A DNA stretch of 25,949 bases from positions 1 through 25,949 of the forward strand of contig CAAFFL010000103.1 of the NCBI GenBank assembly GCA_900762125.1, written 5' to 3'. Below are positions 14,057-22,079 of this stretch, one piece after another (the stretch's first letter is position 1; the number at the start of each line of letters is the position of its first letter). Under the pieces are notes generated by a model. That model was not told the origin of the DNA. It saw only the letters and a list, made by a program, of their open reading frames with translations, and did no database searches. The position numbers and the translations under genes were made by a program. This DNA is from an uncultured Prevotella sp. Lineage in GTDB: Bacteria; Bacteroidota; Bacteroidia; Bacteroidales; Bacteroidaceae.

Positions 14057-15388
14057 TCAGAGTGCCCGCACGTAGGCCTTGAACTGTTCGCCGCGGTCCT
14101 CCATGTTGTGGAAGAGGTCGAAGCTGGCGCAGCAGGGCGAGAGAAGCACGGTGTCGCCAGGCTCGGCAAGGTCGTAGCAGGCCTCGACGCAGTCCTTCAT
14201 GTTGTGGGTGTCGCGGACGGGGAGTCCCAGCGGGTCGAAGAAGTTGTGGAGCTTTGTATTGTCGGCACCGAGGTAGACGATGGCTTTGCACTTCTTGAGC
14301 ACGAGGTCCTTGATGGCAGAGTAGTCGTTGCCCTTGTCCTTGCCGCCGATGATGAGAATCGTCGGCGTGCGCATGCTCTCCAGGGCATACCAGCAGGCGT
14401 CGACATTCGTGGCCTTGGAGTCGTTGACATAGTGCACGCCACGGACGTCGCAGACCTTCTCCAGGCGGTGCTCCACGCCGGGGAAGTCGCCGAGACTCTT
14501 GCGGATGACCTCCTTCTTGATGCCGCTGATGTTTGATGCCAAGCCCGCGGCGAGACTATTATAGATGTTGTGCTTGCCGGTGAGGGAGAGCGCCTCCTGC
14601 TCCATGTTGAATGGGGTGGGGTACTCCAGTTTGTACTGTCCCTCCTCGATGTAACCGATGCTGCCCTTCTCCTTCAACTCCGAGAACGGGCACTGCACGG
14701 CCTTGATGTCGTACTTCTCCAGCTCCTTCTTGATGACGGGGTCGTCGTTCCAATAGATGAAGGCGTCCTCAGGTGTCTGGTTCTGGATGATGCGCATCTT
14801 TGCTGCGGCATAGTTCTCGAACTTGAAGTCGTAGCGGTCGAGGTGGTCGGGCGTGATGTTGAGCAGGATGGCGATGTTTGCACGGAAGTCGTACATGTTG
14901 TCGAGCTGGAAGCTGGAGAGCTCGATGATGTAGTACTCGTGCGGGTCCTCGGCCACCTGCAGGGCGAGGCTCCGTCCGATGTTTCCCGCCAAACCAGCAT
15001 CGTAGCCGGCGGCCTTGAAAATATGGTAGATGAGCGACGTCGTCGTCGTCTTGCCGTTGCTGCCGGTGATGCAGATCATCTTCGAGTGGGTGTAGCGACC
15101 AGCAAACTCTATCTCGCTGATGATGTGCGTGCCCTGCTTGATGAGTTTCTGGATCATCGGTGCCTCCTTCGGTATGCCGGGGCTCTTGATGACCTCGTCG
15201 GCAGAGAGGATTTTCTCTTCGGTGTGGTGGCCTTCCTCCCAGTCGATGTGATGGTCGTCGAGGAGTTGCTTGTATTTGTCCTTGATCATTGAGGTGTCCG
15301 ACACAAAGACGTCGAAACCTTCCTTCTTGGCCAGTACGGCGGCTCCTGCGCCGCTCTCGCCGGCTCCTAATACAACGATTCGTTTCAT
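14057..15388 (-). CDS. murD: UDP-MurNAc-L-alanine--D-glutamate ligase
   Basis: The cytosolic Mur ligase that adds D-Glu to UDP-MurNAc-L-Ala. The 443 residues start MKRIVVLGAGESGAGAAVLA (N-terminal UDP-binding fold) and carry IKSPGIPKEAP at about 67-77, characteristic of MurD. The ATP loop GSNGKTTTT is at 109-117, NITPDHLDRYDF is in the central domain, and YVNDSKATNVDA with LIIGGKDKGNDY is in the C-terminal domain, where D-Glu binds. DSKATN is the MurD-specific motif. Gene and length are intact. Confidence 0.96.
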   Translation of the reverse strand: MKRIVVLGAGESGAGAAVLAKKEGFDVFVSDTSMIKDKYKQLLDDHHIDWEEGHHTEEKILSADEVIKSPGIPKEAPMIQKLIKQGTHIISEIEFAGRYTHSKMICITGSNGKTTTTSLIYHIFKAAGYDAGLAGNIGRSLALQVAEDPHEYYIIELSSFQLDNMYDFRANIAILLNITPDHLDRYDFKFENYAAAKMRIIQNQTPEDAFIYWNDDPVIKKELEKYDIKAVQCPFSELKEKGSIGYIEEGQYKLEYPTPFNMEQEALSLTGKHNIYNSLAAGLASNISGIKKEVIRKSLGDFPGVEHRLEKVCDVRGVHYVNDSKATNVDACWYALESMRTPTILIIGGKDKGNDYSAIKDLVLKKCKAIVYLGADNTKLHNFFDPLGLPVRDTHNMKDCVEACYDLAEPGDTVLLSPCCASFDLFHNMEDRGEQFKAYVRAL

Positions 15389-15400
15389 GCTTTTTTTGTT

Positions 15401-15445
15401 CTAAGGTCTCTGGGGGCTCTAAGGCTTCTAGGGACTATGGGATGA
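15401..15445. repeat. 9-bp tandem repeat between mraY and murD
   Basis: Degenerate nonamers run head to tail on the plus strand: ctaaggtct (15401), ctgggggct (15410), ctaaggctt (15419), ctagggact (15428), atgggatga (15437). They fill most of the 57-base gap between the mraY stop and the murD start. Confidence 0.75.
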
Positions 15446-16717
15446 TTATCTGATCTTGAGGGTGATGATCGTCAGTGCCGCGAGGATGATGGTGATGATC
15501 CAGAAGCGGATGGTGATCTTCGACTCATGCTTGGCGGAGTGGGGCGTCTTGATGAGGTAACGGCAGTTGGGGTCGAGCTGGTCGTCGGTGACGCGGAAGT
15601 TGTCGTGGATTGGCGTACGCTTGAAGATGCGCTGCTTCACGCCACGGCGCTTGCCCATCTTGTAGTACCACACCTGAACGATGACGCTGAGGCTCTCGAC
15701 GAAGAAGATGCCGCAGAGGATCGGCAGCAGCAACTCCTTGTGGATGATGACGGCGCAGACGCCGATGATGCCGCCGATGGTCAGCGAGCCGGTGTCGCCC
15801 ATGAAGACCTGTGCGGGGTAGGCGTTGTACCACAGGAAACCGATGAGGGCGCCGACGAAGGCACACATGAAGACCACGAGCTCCTGCGTGCCGGGGATAT
15901 ACATGATATTAAGGTAGGCGGCAAACTGCACATGCGACGAGACGTAGGCGAGGATGCCCAGCGCCACGCCGATGATCGCCGAGTTGCCCGCGCACATGCC
16001 ATCCATGCCATCGTTGAGGTTCGCGCCGTTGCTCACGGCGGTGACAATGAAGATGACCATGATGACGAAGAGCACCCACCCCGCGGCTACACGGTGGTCA
16101 CCGAAGACGGAAGTGATTTTTGAATAGTCGAGGTTGTGGTCCTTGACGAAGGGGATGGTGGTCTTGAGCGACTTATGTGCCTGCTGCTGGTGCTTGATGA
16201 CGACCGCCTGTCCGTTCTGTCGCTCGATGGACATGTTCTCGTTCATCATCACGTCCGGCGAGGCCCAGAGCACTAGGCCGACGATGAGGCCGATGCCCAC
16301 CTGACCGACGATTTTGTATTTACCCTTCAGTCCCTCCTTGTCGCGGCGGAAGATCTTGATGAAGTCGTCCATGCCGCCAAGGAAGCCGAGCCACACCGTG
16401 GTGATGATCATCAGGATGAGGTAGATATTGCGCAGACGGCCGAGGAGCAAGACGGGGATGAGGATGGAGACGATGATGATGACGCCGCCCATCGACGGTA
16501 CGCCGATCTTCTTCACACCGAAGGGGTCAATCTTCGCGTCGCGCTGTGTCTCAGTGATCTGCTTCGACTTGAGGTACTTGATGAATCGCTCGCCGAACCA
16601 TGCGGAGATGACCAGTGAGAGGATGAGGGCCAGCAGGGCGCGGAAGGAGATGTACTCCCACAGGTGTGCGCCCGATACGCCGTATTCGCCTAAGGCGCGA
16701 AAGAGGTAGTAAAGCAT
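15446..16717 (-). CDS. mraY: Phospho-MurNAc-pentapeptide translocase (lipid I synthase)
   Basis: An integral membrane enzyme that transfers phospho-MurNAc-pentapeptide from UDP to undecaprenyl phosphate, making lipid I. The 423 residues include KKIGVPSMGGVIII (about 68-81), the active-site loop NGANLNDGMDG ending at residue 240 (D236 and D239), QVFMGDTGSLTIGG, and KRTPIHDNFR in the cytoplasmic loop with the HxxH-like region. It is longer than the roughly 360-residue E. coli enzyme because of a 50-60 residue hydrophilic insert (around SIERQNGQAVVIKHQQQAHK) before the active-site loop, which I recognise from other Bacteroidetes MraY. Ten or so membrane segments are evident. Confidence 0.96.
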   Translation of the reverse strand: MLYYLFRALGEYGVSGAHLWEYISFRALLALILSLVISAWFGERFIKYLKSKQITETQRDAKIDPFGVKKIGVPSMGGVIIIVSILIPVLLLGRLRNIYLILMIITTVWLGFLGGMDDFIKIFRRDKEGLKGKYKIVGQVGIGLIVGLVLWASPDVMMNENMSIERQNGQAVVIKHQQQAHKSLKTTIPFVKDHNLDYSKITSVFGDHRVAAGWVLFVIMVIFIVTAVSNGANLNDGMDGMCAGNSAIIGVALGILAYVSSHVQFAAYLNIMYIPGTQELVVFMCAFVGALIGFLWYNAYPAQVFMGDTGSLTIGGIIGVCAVIIHKELLLPILCGIFFVESLSVIVQVWYYKMGKRRGVKQRIFKRTPIHDNFRVTDDQLDPNCRYLIKTPHSAKHESKITIRFWIITIILAALTIITLKIR

Positions 16718-16723
16718 AGCTTT

Positions 16724-16758
16724 AATGTTGAATGTTCAATGTTGAATGTTGAATGAGG
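16724..16758. repeat. 7-bp tandem repeat (AATGTTG) just upstream of mraY
   Basis: Units AATGTTG, AATGTTC, AATGTTG, AATGTTG run from 16724 to 16751, with a decayed AATGAGG to 16758. In another phase the unit is GTTGAAT, related to GTTCAAA found nearby. It begins six bases before the mraY start codon on the coding strand. Confidence 0.85.
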
Positions 16759-16813
16759 CTTCGCTGAACAATGAAGAATGACAGGTGGATAATGACCAGA
16801 ACCTACTAATCAT

Positions 16814-16848
16814 AAAGTTCAAAGTTCAAAGTTCAAAATTCAAAGTTC
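16814..16848. repeat. 7-bp tandem repeat (AAAGTTC) at the murE 3' end
   Basis: Five head-to-tail units (AAAGTTC x3, AAAATTC, AAAGTTC) occupy 16814-16848. The last two units overlap the murE stop codon and its final two codons. The unit is the same as that before murC, but in opposite orientation relative to transcription. Confidence 0.9.
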
Positions 16849-18291
16849 GAAGACCTTGCGGAGCTCCTCACGGTCGTCGAAGTGGTGCTTGACGCCCTTG
16901 ACGTCCTGATAGTCTTCATGTCCCTTGCCAGCGACGAGGATGACGTCACCCTTCTTCGCCATGGCGCAGGCGGTTTTGATGGCTTCGCGGCGGTCGACGA
17001 TGCTGATGACCTTCTTCATCTGCTGGGCGTTGAGTCCCGCGAGCATGTCGTTGATGATGTCCTGCGGCTCCTCGAAGCGGGGGTTGTCGGAGGTGATGAT
17101 GACCTGGTCGCTCTGGCGCACGGCTTCCTGTGCCATCAGCGGGCGCTTGCCCTTGTCACGGTTGCCGCCGGCGCCGCAGACGGTGATGACGCAGCCCTTG
17201 CCGTTCAAGACCTCGTGGATGGCGTTGAGCACATTCTCCAGCGCGTCCGGTGTGTGGGCATAGTCGACGATGGCGGTGTAGCCCTCCGGCGACTGTATCG
17301 GCTCTAGACGGCCGCTGACGCTGTGGAGCGTGGAGAGAACGACGAGGATCTCCTCGGGCTCCTTGCCCAGCATCCGTGCAGCGCCGTAGACAGCGAGGAG
17401 GTTGCTGACGTTGAACTTTCCGATGAACTGCACACCGACCTCATGGCCATCGATGTCGAGGTACATCCCCGCGAAGTGCATCTCGATGATGCGTGCACGG
17501 TAGTCGGCCATGCGCTCGGTGGAGTAGGTCTTGATGGTCGCCTTGGTGTTCTGCACCATGACCATGCCGTTCTTGTCGTCGGCATTGGTGATGGCAAAGG
17601 CATCCTTAGGCAGGCCGTCGAAGAATGCCTTCTTGGCGTTGCGGTAGTTCTCGAACGTCTTGTGATAGTCGAGGTGGTCGCGGGTGAGGTTGGTGAAGAT
17701 GCCACCGGCAAACTTCAGTCCGCCGATGCGCTTCTGGTGGATGGCATGGCTGGAGCACTCCATGAAGGCATACTCGCAGCCGGCTGCAACCATGCGGCCG
17801 AGGAGCTCGTTGAGCTCGATGGGGTCCGGGGTGGTGTGGTCGGCAGGGATAGCCTCGCCCTCGATGTAGTTGCACACCGTGGAGAGTAGTCCGCACTTAT
17901 AACCGAACTTCCGGAACATATTATATAATAAGGTGGCGATGGTCGTCTTGCCATTCGTGCCGGTGACGCCGACGAGCTTCAGATGCCGCGATGGATCACC
18001 ATAGAACAGCGTTGCCACCTTGCCCACGGCATCTTCGGTGCTATCCACCTGCACATAGGTGACGCCATCAGCCTTCTCCTGGGGCATGTCCTCGCAGAGC
18101 ACGGCCTTGGCACCGAGCTCGATGGCCTTCGGAATGAACCGGTGGCCATCGACCTGCGTACCCTTCATGGCTACAAAGAGATGACCATCCTTGATCTTGC
18201 GCGAATCGATGTTCACGCCCGTGATGTCGACGTCGGTGCTGCCATTGATGGCGAGCGGCTTGACGTTCTTGAGCAATTCCTGTAGTTTCAT
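16840..18291 (-). CDS. murE: UDP-MurNAc-tripeptide synthetase (meso-diaminopimelate-adding)
   Basis: The cytosolic ligase that adds the third stem-peptide residue. In the 483 residues: NIDSRKIKDGHLFVAMKG at about 27-44 (UDP-substrate domain), the ATP loop GTNGKTTIAT at 111-120, HTTPDPIELNELLG, FTNLTRDHLDYHKTFENY with the carbamylated-Lys region after it, VDYAHTPDALENVL, and DNPR at 402-405. DNPR is the signature of meso-DAP-specific enzymes (Lys-specific ones differ), so the peptidoglycan should be DAP-type. The last codons are made of an intergenic-type 7-bp repeat. murF, the next enzyme, is not in the cluster. Confidence 0.96.
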   Translation of the reverse strand: MKLQELLKNVKPLAINGSTDVDITGVNIDSRKIKDGHLFVAMKGTQVDGHRFIPKAIELGAKAVLCEDMPQEKADGVTYVQVDSTEDAVGKVATLFYGDPSRHLKLVGVTGTNGKTTIATLLYNMFRKFGYKCGLLSTVCNYIEGEAIPADHTTPDPIELNELLGRMVAAGCEYAFMECSSHAIHQKRIGGLKFAGGIFTNLTRDHLDYHKTFENYRNAKKAFFDGLPKDAFAITNADDKNGMVMVQNTKATIKTYSTERMADYRARIIEMHFAGMYLDIDGHEVGVQFIGKFNVSNLLAVYGAARMLGKEPEEILVVLSTLHSVSGRLEPIQSPEGYTAIVDYAHTPDALENVLNAIHEVLNGKGCVITVCGAGGNRDKGKRPLMAQEAVRQSDQVIITSDNPRFEEPQDIINDMLAGLNAQQMKKVISIVDRREAIKTACAMAKKGDVILVAGKGHEDYQDVKGVKHHFDDREELRKVFEL

Positions 18292-18343
18292 ATCTCAGTT
18301 GTTTTTTATTTGTTCCGTTGTTCGCTCCTCATCGTTACCAAAA

Positions 18344-20518
18344 TCACTCGAGGGTGATGGTGCAGGTTTCACCTTTCTTTATATAGTGTCCTGGCTCGAG
18401 GCTCTGACTGACGACCTTGCCACGTCCTTGGACGATGCATCGCACGCCACGCTTCTCGATGAGGAACACCGCGTCACGGGCGCCCATGCCCTTGACGTCG
18501 GGCATGTACTTCATGCTCGGCGTGCCCTGCGAGCGGAGCATCACGCTGCCGCGGCGGCGATCGACCTTGCCCCATACGCCCTGCCCGGTGGCATAGTTGG
18601 GCGTGAAGTTGGTCCACGTCTTGATGCCAAGTTCCTGCAGCACATAGTTGGCCGAGAGAATGTTGCCCCACTTTACGTCGGGGATGAGGATGGACGACGA
18701 GTCGCGAGCGTCGCTGACGTCGAGTTTGATGTCTTGTGCCATGATGCCCTCAGCAATGTGATGGAACACCACGCCGCTCATGCCGCCGCCGGAGGCAGGC
18801 AGTCCGCTCTTCTGTATGCAGACGATGCACGAATACTTTGGTGCGTCACTCGGGAAGTAGCCCGCAAACGACAGTAGATAGTGCAGGCCGTTGCCCTTAT
18901 ATCCTCCCGATCCGATGGCGATCTGTGCCGTACCGGTCTTGCCCGAAACCGGGAACGATGTCGATCCGGCCTTCTTGCCCAGTCCCTCGCTGACGACCTT
19001 CCGCAGCATTTCCTGCATCTCCTTGATGACCTTCGGCGAGGCAATCTGCTCATGGCCCTTCACGACCACTGGCGGGAAGTCCTCGACAACCTCACCATTC
19101 TTCACGGCGGCCTTCACGAATCGCGGCTGCATCATCTTGCCGTTGTTGGCGATGGCGTTGTAGAACGTCAATGTAGAGATTGGTGGTATCTGTGTCTCGT
19201 AGCCGATGCTCATCCAGGGCAGGGCGGTGTTGCTCCAGTTGACCCACTCTCCGCGCTTGTTCTTCTTCGGCATACGGATGTGGGCCGATGTGGCGCCGAC
19301 AATGGGGATATGCAGGTCGGCGGTGATGCCCGAACGGTAGACGCCGCGGACAAACTTCGCTGGGTCACTGTGGTAGTATTCATCGATGATGCGGCTTACG
19401 CCGATGTTCGAGCTCACCTTCAGCGTCTTCGGGAGGTTCATCATGCCATAGCCGCCACGCCGCCAGTTGTGGTCCTTCATCTCCCGGCCATACATTGGCC
19501 AGATGCCGCCGCCGGTGTCTACGGTCTTGTTCGTGTCACAGACGCCATCCTCCAGTGCCGTCATGATGCTGATGGGCTTGAACACTGATCCTGGCTCGAG
19601 GAGGTCGGAGACGGCATGGTTCTTGATCTCACGGTATTCGCCATCGATACACTTCTCCATGTTGACGATGGCCTTGATGTCGCCCGTTTGCACCTCCATG
19701 ACGATGGCCACGCCGACGTTGCCATTGATCTCCTTGAGCTCGTCGATGACGGCGCGTTCGGCGAGGTCCTGCATACCCACGTCGATGGTGGTGATGATGT
19801 CACAGCCATTGATGGGTGGGGTGTCCATGATGTCGAGGAACTTGTTGAGCACCTTCCGGCGGTGGACGATGCCATTGGTGCCGCGAAGCAGACTGTCGTA
19901 GGAGAGCTCCAGGCCGCAGCGTGGCGTGCGGCCCTCGTTCTTCGCGGCAAACATGTCGCCGACGGTACGTCCTGCCAGCGAACCGTAGGGCCGCTCACGG
20001 GCGTTGAGCTCCTCGTCGTGGAAGCCACTCTTCAGTGGCGAAAGGCAGAAGATGGGCAACTGCTTCACCTCTGAATAAGTATTGTAGTCGATGCGCTTCT
20101 TCCAGATGGGCCAGTGGCGGCGACGCTTCTTGTCCACGCGTCCGCTGTCGAGGTTCGCCTTGAACGCTGCTATGGACCGCTCAGGGAAGATCTCGTGAAG
20201 GCCAAGGCAGATGCTGTCGAGCTTCTCGTTCCACAGAGAGTCGTTGCCGGCGTCGTGGAGCTGCTGGAAGTCCATGAAGATCTTGAACTCCGGCAGTGAT
20301 GAGGCCAGCAGCTGTCCGTCGCAGCTGAGGATGTTGCCGCGCGCCGAGGCAACCTCCACGGAGTCCTTCTTCATGCGGCCCGCCACCTGCCGCCAGTAGT
20401 CGCGCTTCACGGTCATGATATATCCCGCCTTCACCACCACGGCAATGGTGAGGAGCGACATGCAGATAGCGATGAGGCTATAGCGGGGTATGACTTTATC
20501 GTAATCGAACTTACTCAT
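18344..20518 (-). CDS. ftsI: Septal transpeptidase FtsI / class B penicillin-binding protein with PASTA domain
   Basis: A class B PBP that crosslinks septal peptidoglycan with FtsW. The 724 residues have a short cytoplasmic start, one membrane anchor (about 13-33, LIAICMSLLTIAVVVKAGYI), the pedestal domain beginning ASARGNILSCDGQLLASSLP, and the transpeptidase domain. Catalytic motifs: SVFK at 311-314 (nucleophile S311), SSN at 369-371, KTGT at 527-530. The C-terminus (about 672-724, MPDVKGMGARDAVFLIEKRG and LEPGHYIKKGETCTITLE) is a PASTA domain, which E. coli FtsI lacks but Bacteroidetes and Firmicutes homologues carry. A preceding weaker repeat (about 615-670) may be a second, degenerate one. 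It starts 23 bases after ftsL. Confidence 0.95.
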   Translation of the reverse strand: MSKFDYDKVIPRYSLIAICMSLLTIAVVVKAGYIMTVKRDYWRQVAGRMKKDSVEVASARGNILSCDGQLLASSLPEFKIFMDFQQLHDAGNDSLWNEKLDSICLGLHEIFPERSIAAFKANLDSGRVDKKRRRHWPIWKKRIDYNTYSEVKQLPIFCLSPLKSGFHDEELNARERPYGSLAGRTVGDMFAAKNEGRTPRCGLELSYDSLLRGTNGIVHRRKVLNKFLDIMDTPPINGCDIITTIDVGMQDLAERAVIDELKEINGNVGVAIVMEVQTGDIKAIVNMEKCIDGEYREIKNHAVSDLLEPGSVFKPISIMTALEDGVCDTNKTVDTGGGIWPMYGREMKDHNWRRGGYGMMNLPKTLKVSSNIGVSRIIDEYYHSDPAKFVRGVYRSGITADLHIPIVGATSAHIRMPKKNKRGEWVNWSNTALPWMSIGYETQIPPISTLTFYNAIANNGKMMQPRFVKAAVKNGEVVEDFPPVVVKGHEQIASPKVIKEMQEMLRKVVSEGLGKKAGSTSFPVSGKTGTAQIAIGSGGYKGNGLHYLLSFAGYFPSDAPKYSCIVCIQKSGLPASGGGMSGVVFHHIAEGIMAQDIKLDVSDARDSSSILIPDVKWGNILSANYVLQELGIKTWTNFTPNYATGQGVWGKVDRRRGSVMLRSQGTPSMKYMPDVKGMGARDAVFLIEKRGVRCIVQGRGKVVSQSLEPGHYIKKGETCTITLE

Positions 20519-20541
20519 GACTTCTTACTTCCCCGGAGGCG

Positions 20542-21138
20542 TTACTTCTCCGGCACATTAATGATATAAGGTGGCTGGTTGGCAATCTTCAGCACGCTGT
20601 CCTTGTTATTCTTCAACTGGTTGAGGACATTGCTCTCGCGGCTCTTCTCTGTGAGTTGGCTCGTCGAGGAGAGTTCCTTGTACTTCGCATCGAGCAGTTC
20701 CTTCTGCAGGCGGTCGATCTCGATGATGTCCTGTTGACAGCTGTAGCGGTTGGCCACATAGATGATCATGAACAGGGCGATGAGCATAAACAGCCACACC
20801 TGCCGGCGCACGATGTTGGTGTTGAGAATGTCGCCGCCAAGGATCTTTCCTAAGGAGAGGTTGCGCGACAGCGGTGCCTCATCCTCGGTGGCGGTCTCCT
20901 TGATGACCTCTTTCAGCGAGGGGTGGTCAGGCTGTGGCGCAGCTGATGCCTTGGAAGTCTTGGACTCGGCAGCAGCCTTGGACTCTGTCGGACTCTTGGA
21001 TTCGACAGCAGCCTTAGGTTCCCTGGGAGCCTTCGCGTCGACCGGCAGCTCCGAAGGTTGCTGTGGCTCTTGGGGGCTCTGTGGCTGTTGCGGCTCTTGT
21101 GACTCCTGTGGTGCTATGTTGTTCTTTTCCTCTGTCAT
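20542..21138 (-). CDS. ftsL: FtsL-like bitopic division protein with repetitive N-terminal extension
   Basis: A 198-residue protein in the fixed ftsL position between rsmH and ftsI. Its C-terminal half fits FtsL: a membrane segment at about 113-129 (QVWLFMLIALFMIIYVA), then a short periplasmic coiled coil starting IIEIDRLQKELLDAKYKELS. FtsL proteins bridge FtsQ/FtsB with FtsW/FtsI. Unusual is the long cytoplasmic N-terminus (1-112). Residues 10-63 are a low-complexity Pro/Gln/Glu/Ser/Lys tract with a three-residue rhythm (ESQ, EPQ, QPQ, SPQ, EPQ), encoded by a degenerate 9-bp repeat. Residues 70-112 look ordered (SLKEVIKETATEDEAPLSRN). Start ATG overlaps the rsmH stop in an ATGA. A later start is possible only by discarding the extension. 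Confidence 0.82.
   Translation of the reverse strand: MTEEKNNIAPQESQEPQQPQSPQEPQQPSELPVDAKAPREPKAAVESKSPTESKAAAESKTSKASAAPQPDHPSLKEVIKETATEDEAPLSRNLSLGKILGGDILNTNIVRRQVWLFMLIALFMIIYVANRYSCQQDIIEIDRLQKELLDAKYKELSSTSQLTEKSRESNVLNQLKNNKDSVLKIANQPPYIINVPEK
20950..21111. repeat. Degenerate in-frame 9-bp repeat in ftsL
   Basis: Eighteen consecutive nonamers can be read on the plus strand, for example cttggactc (20959 and 20977), cttggattc (20995), ctcttgggg (21067), gctctgtgg (21076), ctgttgcgg (21085), ctcctgtgg (21103). Nine bases equal three codons, so the array stays in frame and encodes residues 10-63 of FtsL. The units resemble the intergenic nonamers at 15401-15445. Confidence 0.65.
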
Positions 21139-22079
21139 AGTTTCTCTGCGATTCTTAGTTTTGCGCTGCGGCTGCGGGGGTTCCGTGCCTGCTCGTCGGC
21201 GTCGGGGATGATGACCTTGTTGTTGACAAGGCGGAACGGCGAGGCGATACGGCCATAGAAGTCCTGCTCCACCTTGCCCTCAGCGTTGCCGGCACGCATG
21301 ACGTTCTTCACGATGCGGTCCTCCAGTGAGTGATAGGTGATGACGCTCAGTCGCCCCCCCGGCGCGATGAGGTCGGTGGCGGCGAGGAGCATCTCCTTCA
21401 GCGCCTCCATCTCGTGGTTCACCTCGATGCGCAGCGCCTGGAAGAGTTTTGCCATGTCCTTCTTCTCCCGCTCGCGGCGGAAAAACGGTTCGACGACATT
21501 GATGAACTCCTGCGTTGTGGCTATCGTTTGCTCGCGGCGTGCCTTGACGATGGCTGTAGCGATGCGCCGAGAGGTCTTCAGCTCACCATAAAGATAAAAG
21601 ACATCGGCCAGCCGTGCCTCGTCGTAGTCGTTGACAATGTCGGCTGCCGTCATGCCGCCGCGTTTGTTCATTCGCATGTCCAGCGGTGCGTCGAAGCGAA
21701 ATGAGAAGCCACGGCTCTCGTCGTCGAAGTGGTGGCTCGACACGCCGAGGTCGGCCAGCAGGCCATCGATGTGGTCGACGCCGTAGTAGCGCATCCAGTT
21801 CTTGAGGTATCGGAAGTTGCTGCGGACGAACGTGAACCGCTCGTCATCGACGAAGCGGCGTGCCTCGGCGCCATCCGTCTCCGGCGTGAGCACGTTCTGC
21901 TCGGCATCGGCATCCTGATCGAAACTGTAGAGGTGCCCCTTCTCGCCCAATCGGGAGAGAATCTCGCGGGAGTGACCGCCACCGCCAAAGGTGACGTCCA
22001 CATAGATGCCGTCGGCCTTGATGGCAAGGCCGTCGACACTCTCCTTCAGGAGTACGGGTATATGGTAGGCTTCACTCAT
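21135..22079 (-). CDS. rsmH: 16S rRNA (cytosine-1402-N4)-methyltransferase RsmH (MraW)
   Basis: An S-adenosylmethionine-dependent enzyme that methylates N4 of C1402 in the 16S rRNA decoding centre. I start at the ATG at 22079, giving 314 residues and the standard N-terminus MSEAYHIPVLLKESVDGL. The frame remains open to 22187, but that stretch belongs to the mraZ repeat. Landmarks: VDVTFGGGGHSREIL at 28-41 (SAM loop), GLLADLGVSSHHFDD, RGFSFRFDAPLDMRMN, LFQALRIEVNHEMEAL and ISYH-like VITYHSLEDRIVKN. It overlaps mraZ by 8 bases upstream and ftsL by 4 (ATGA) downstream, so it is translationally coupled on both sides. Confidence 0.95.
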   Translation of the reverse strand: MSEAYHIPVLLKESVDGLAIKADGIYVDVTFGGGGHSREILSRLGEKGHLYSFDQDADAEQNVLTPETDGAEARRFVDDERFTFVRSNFRYLKNWMRYYGVDHIDGLLADLGVSSHHFDDESRGFSFRFDAPLDMRMNKRGGMTAADIVNDYDEARLADVFYLYGELKTSRRIATAIVKARREQTIATTQEFINVVEPFFRREREKKDMAKLFQALRIEVNHEMEALKEMLLAATDLIAPGGRLSVITYHSLEDRIVKNVMRAGNAEGKVEQDFYGRIASPFRLVNNKVIIPDADEQARNPRSRSAKLRIAEKL

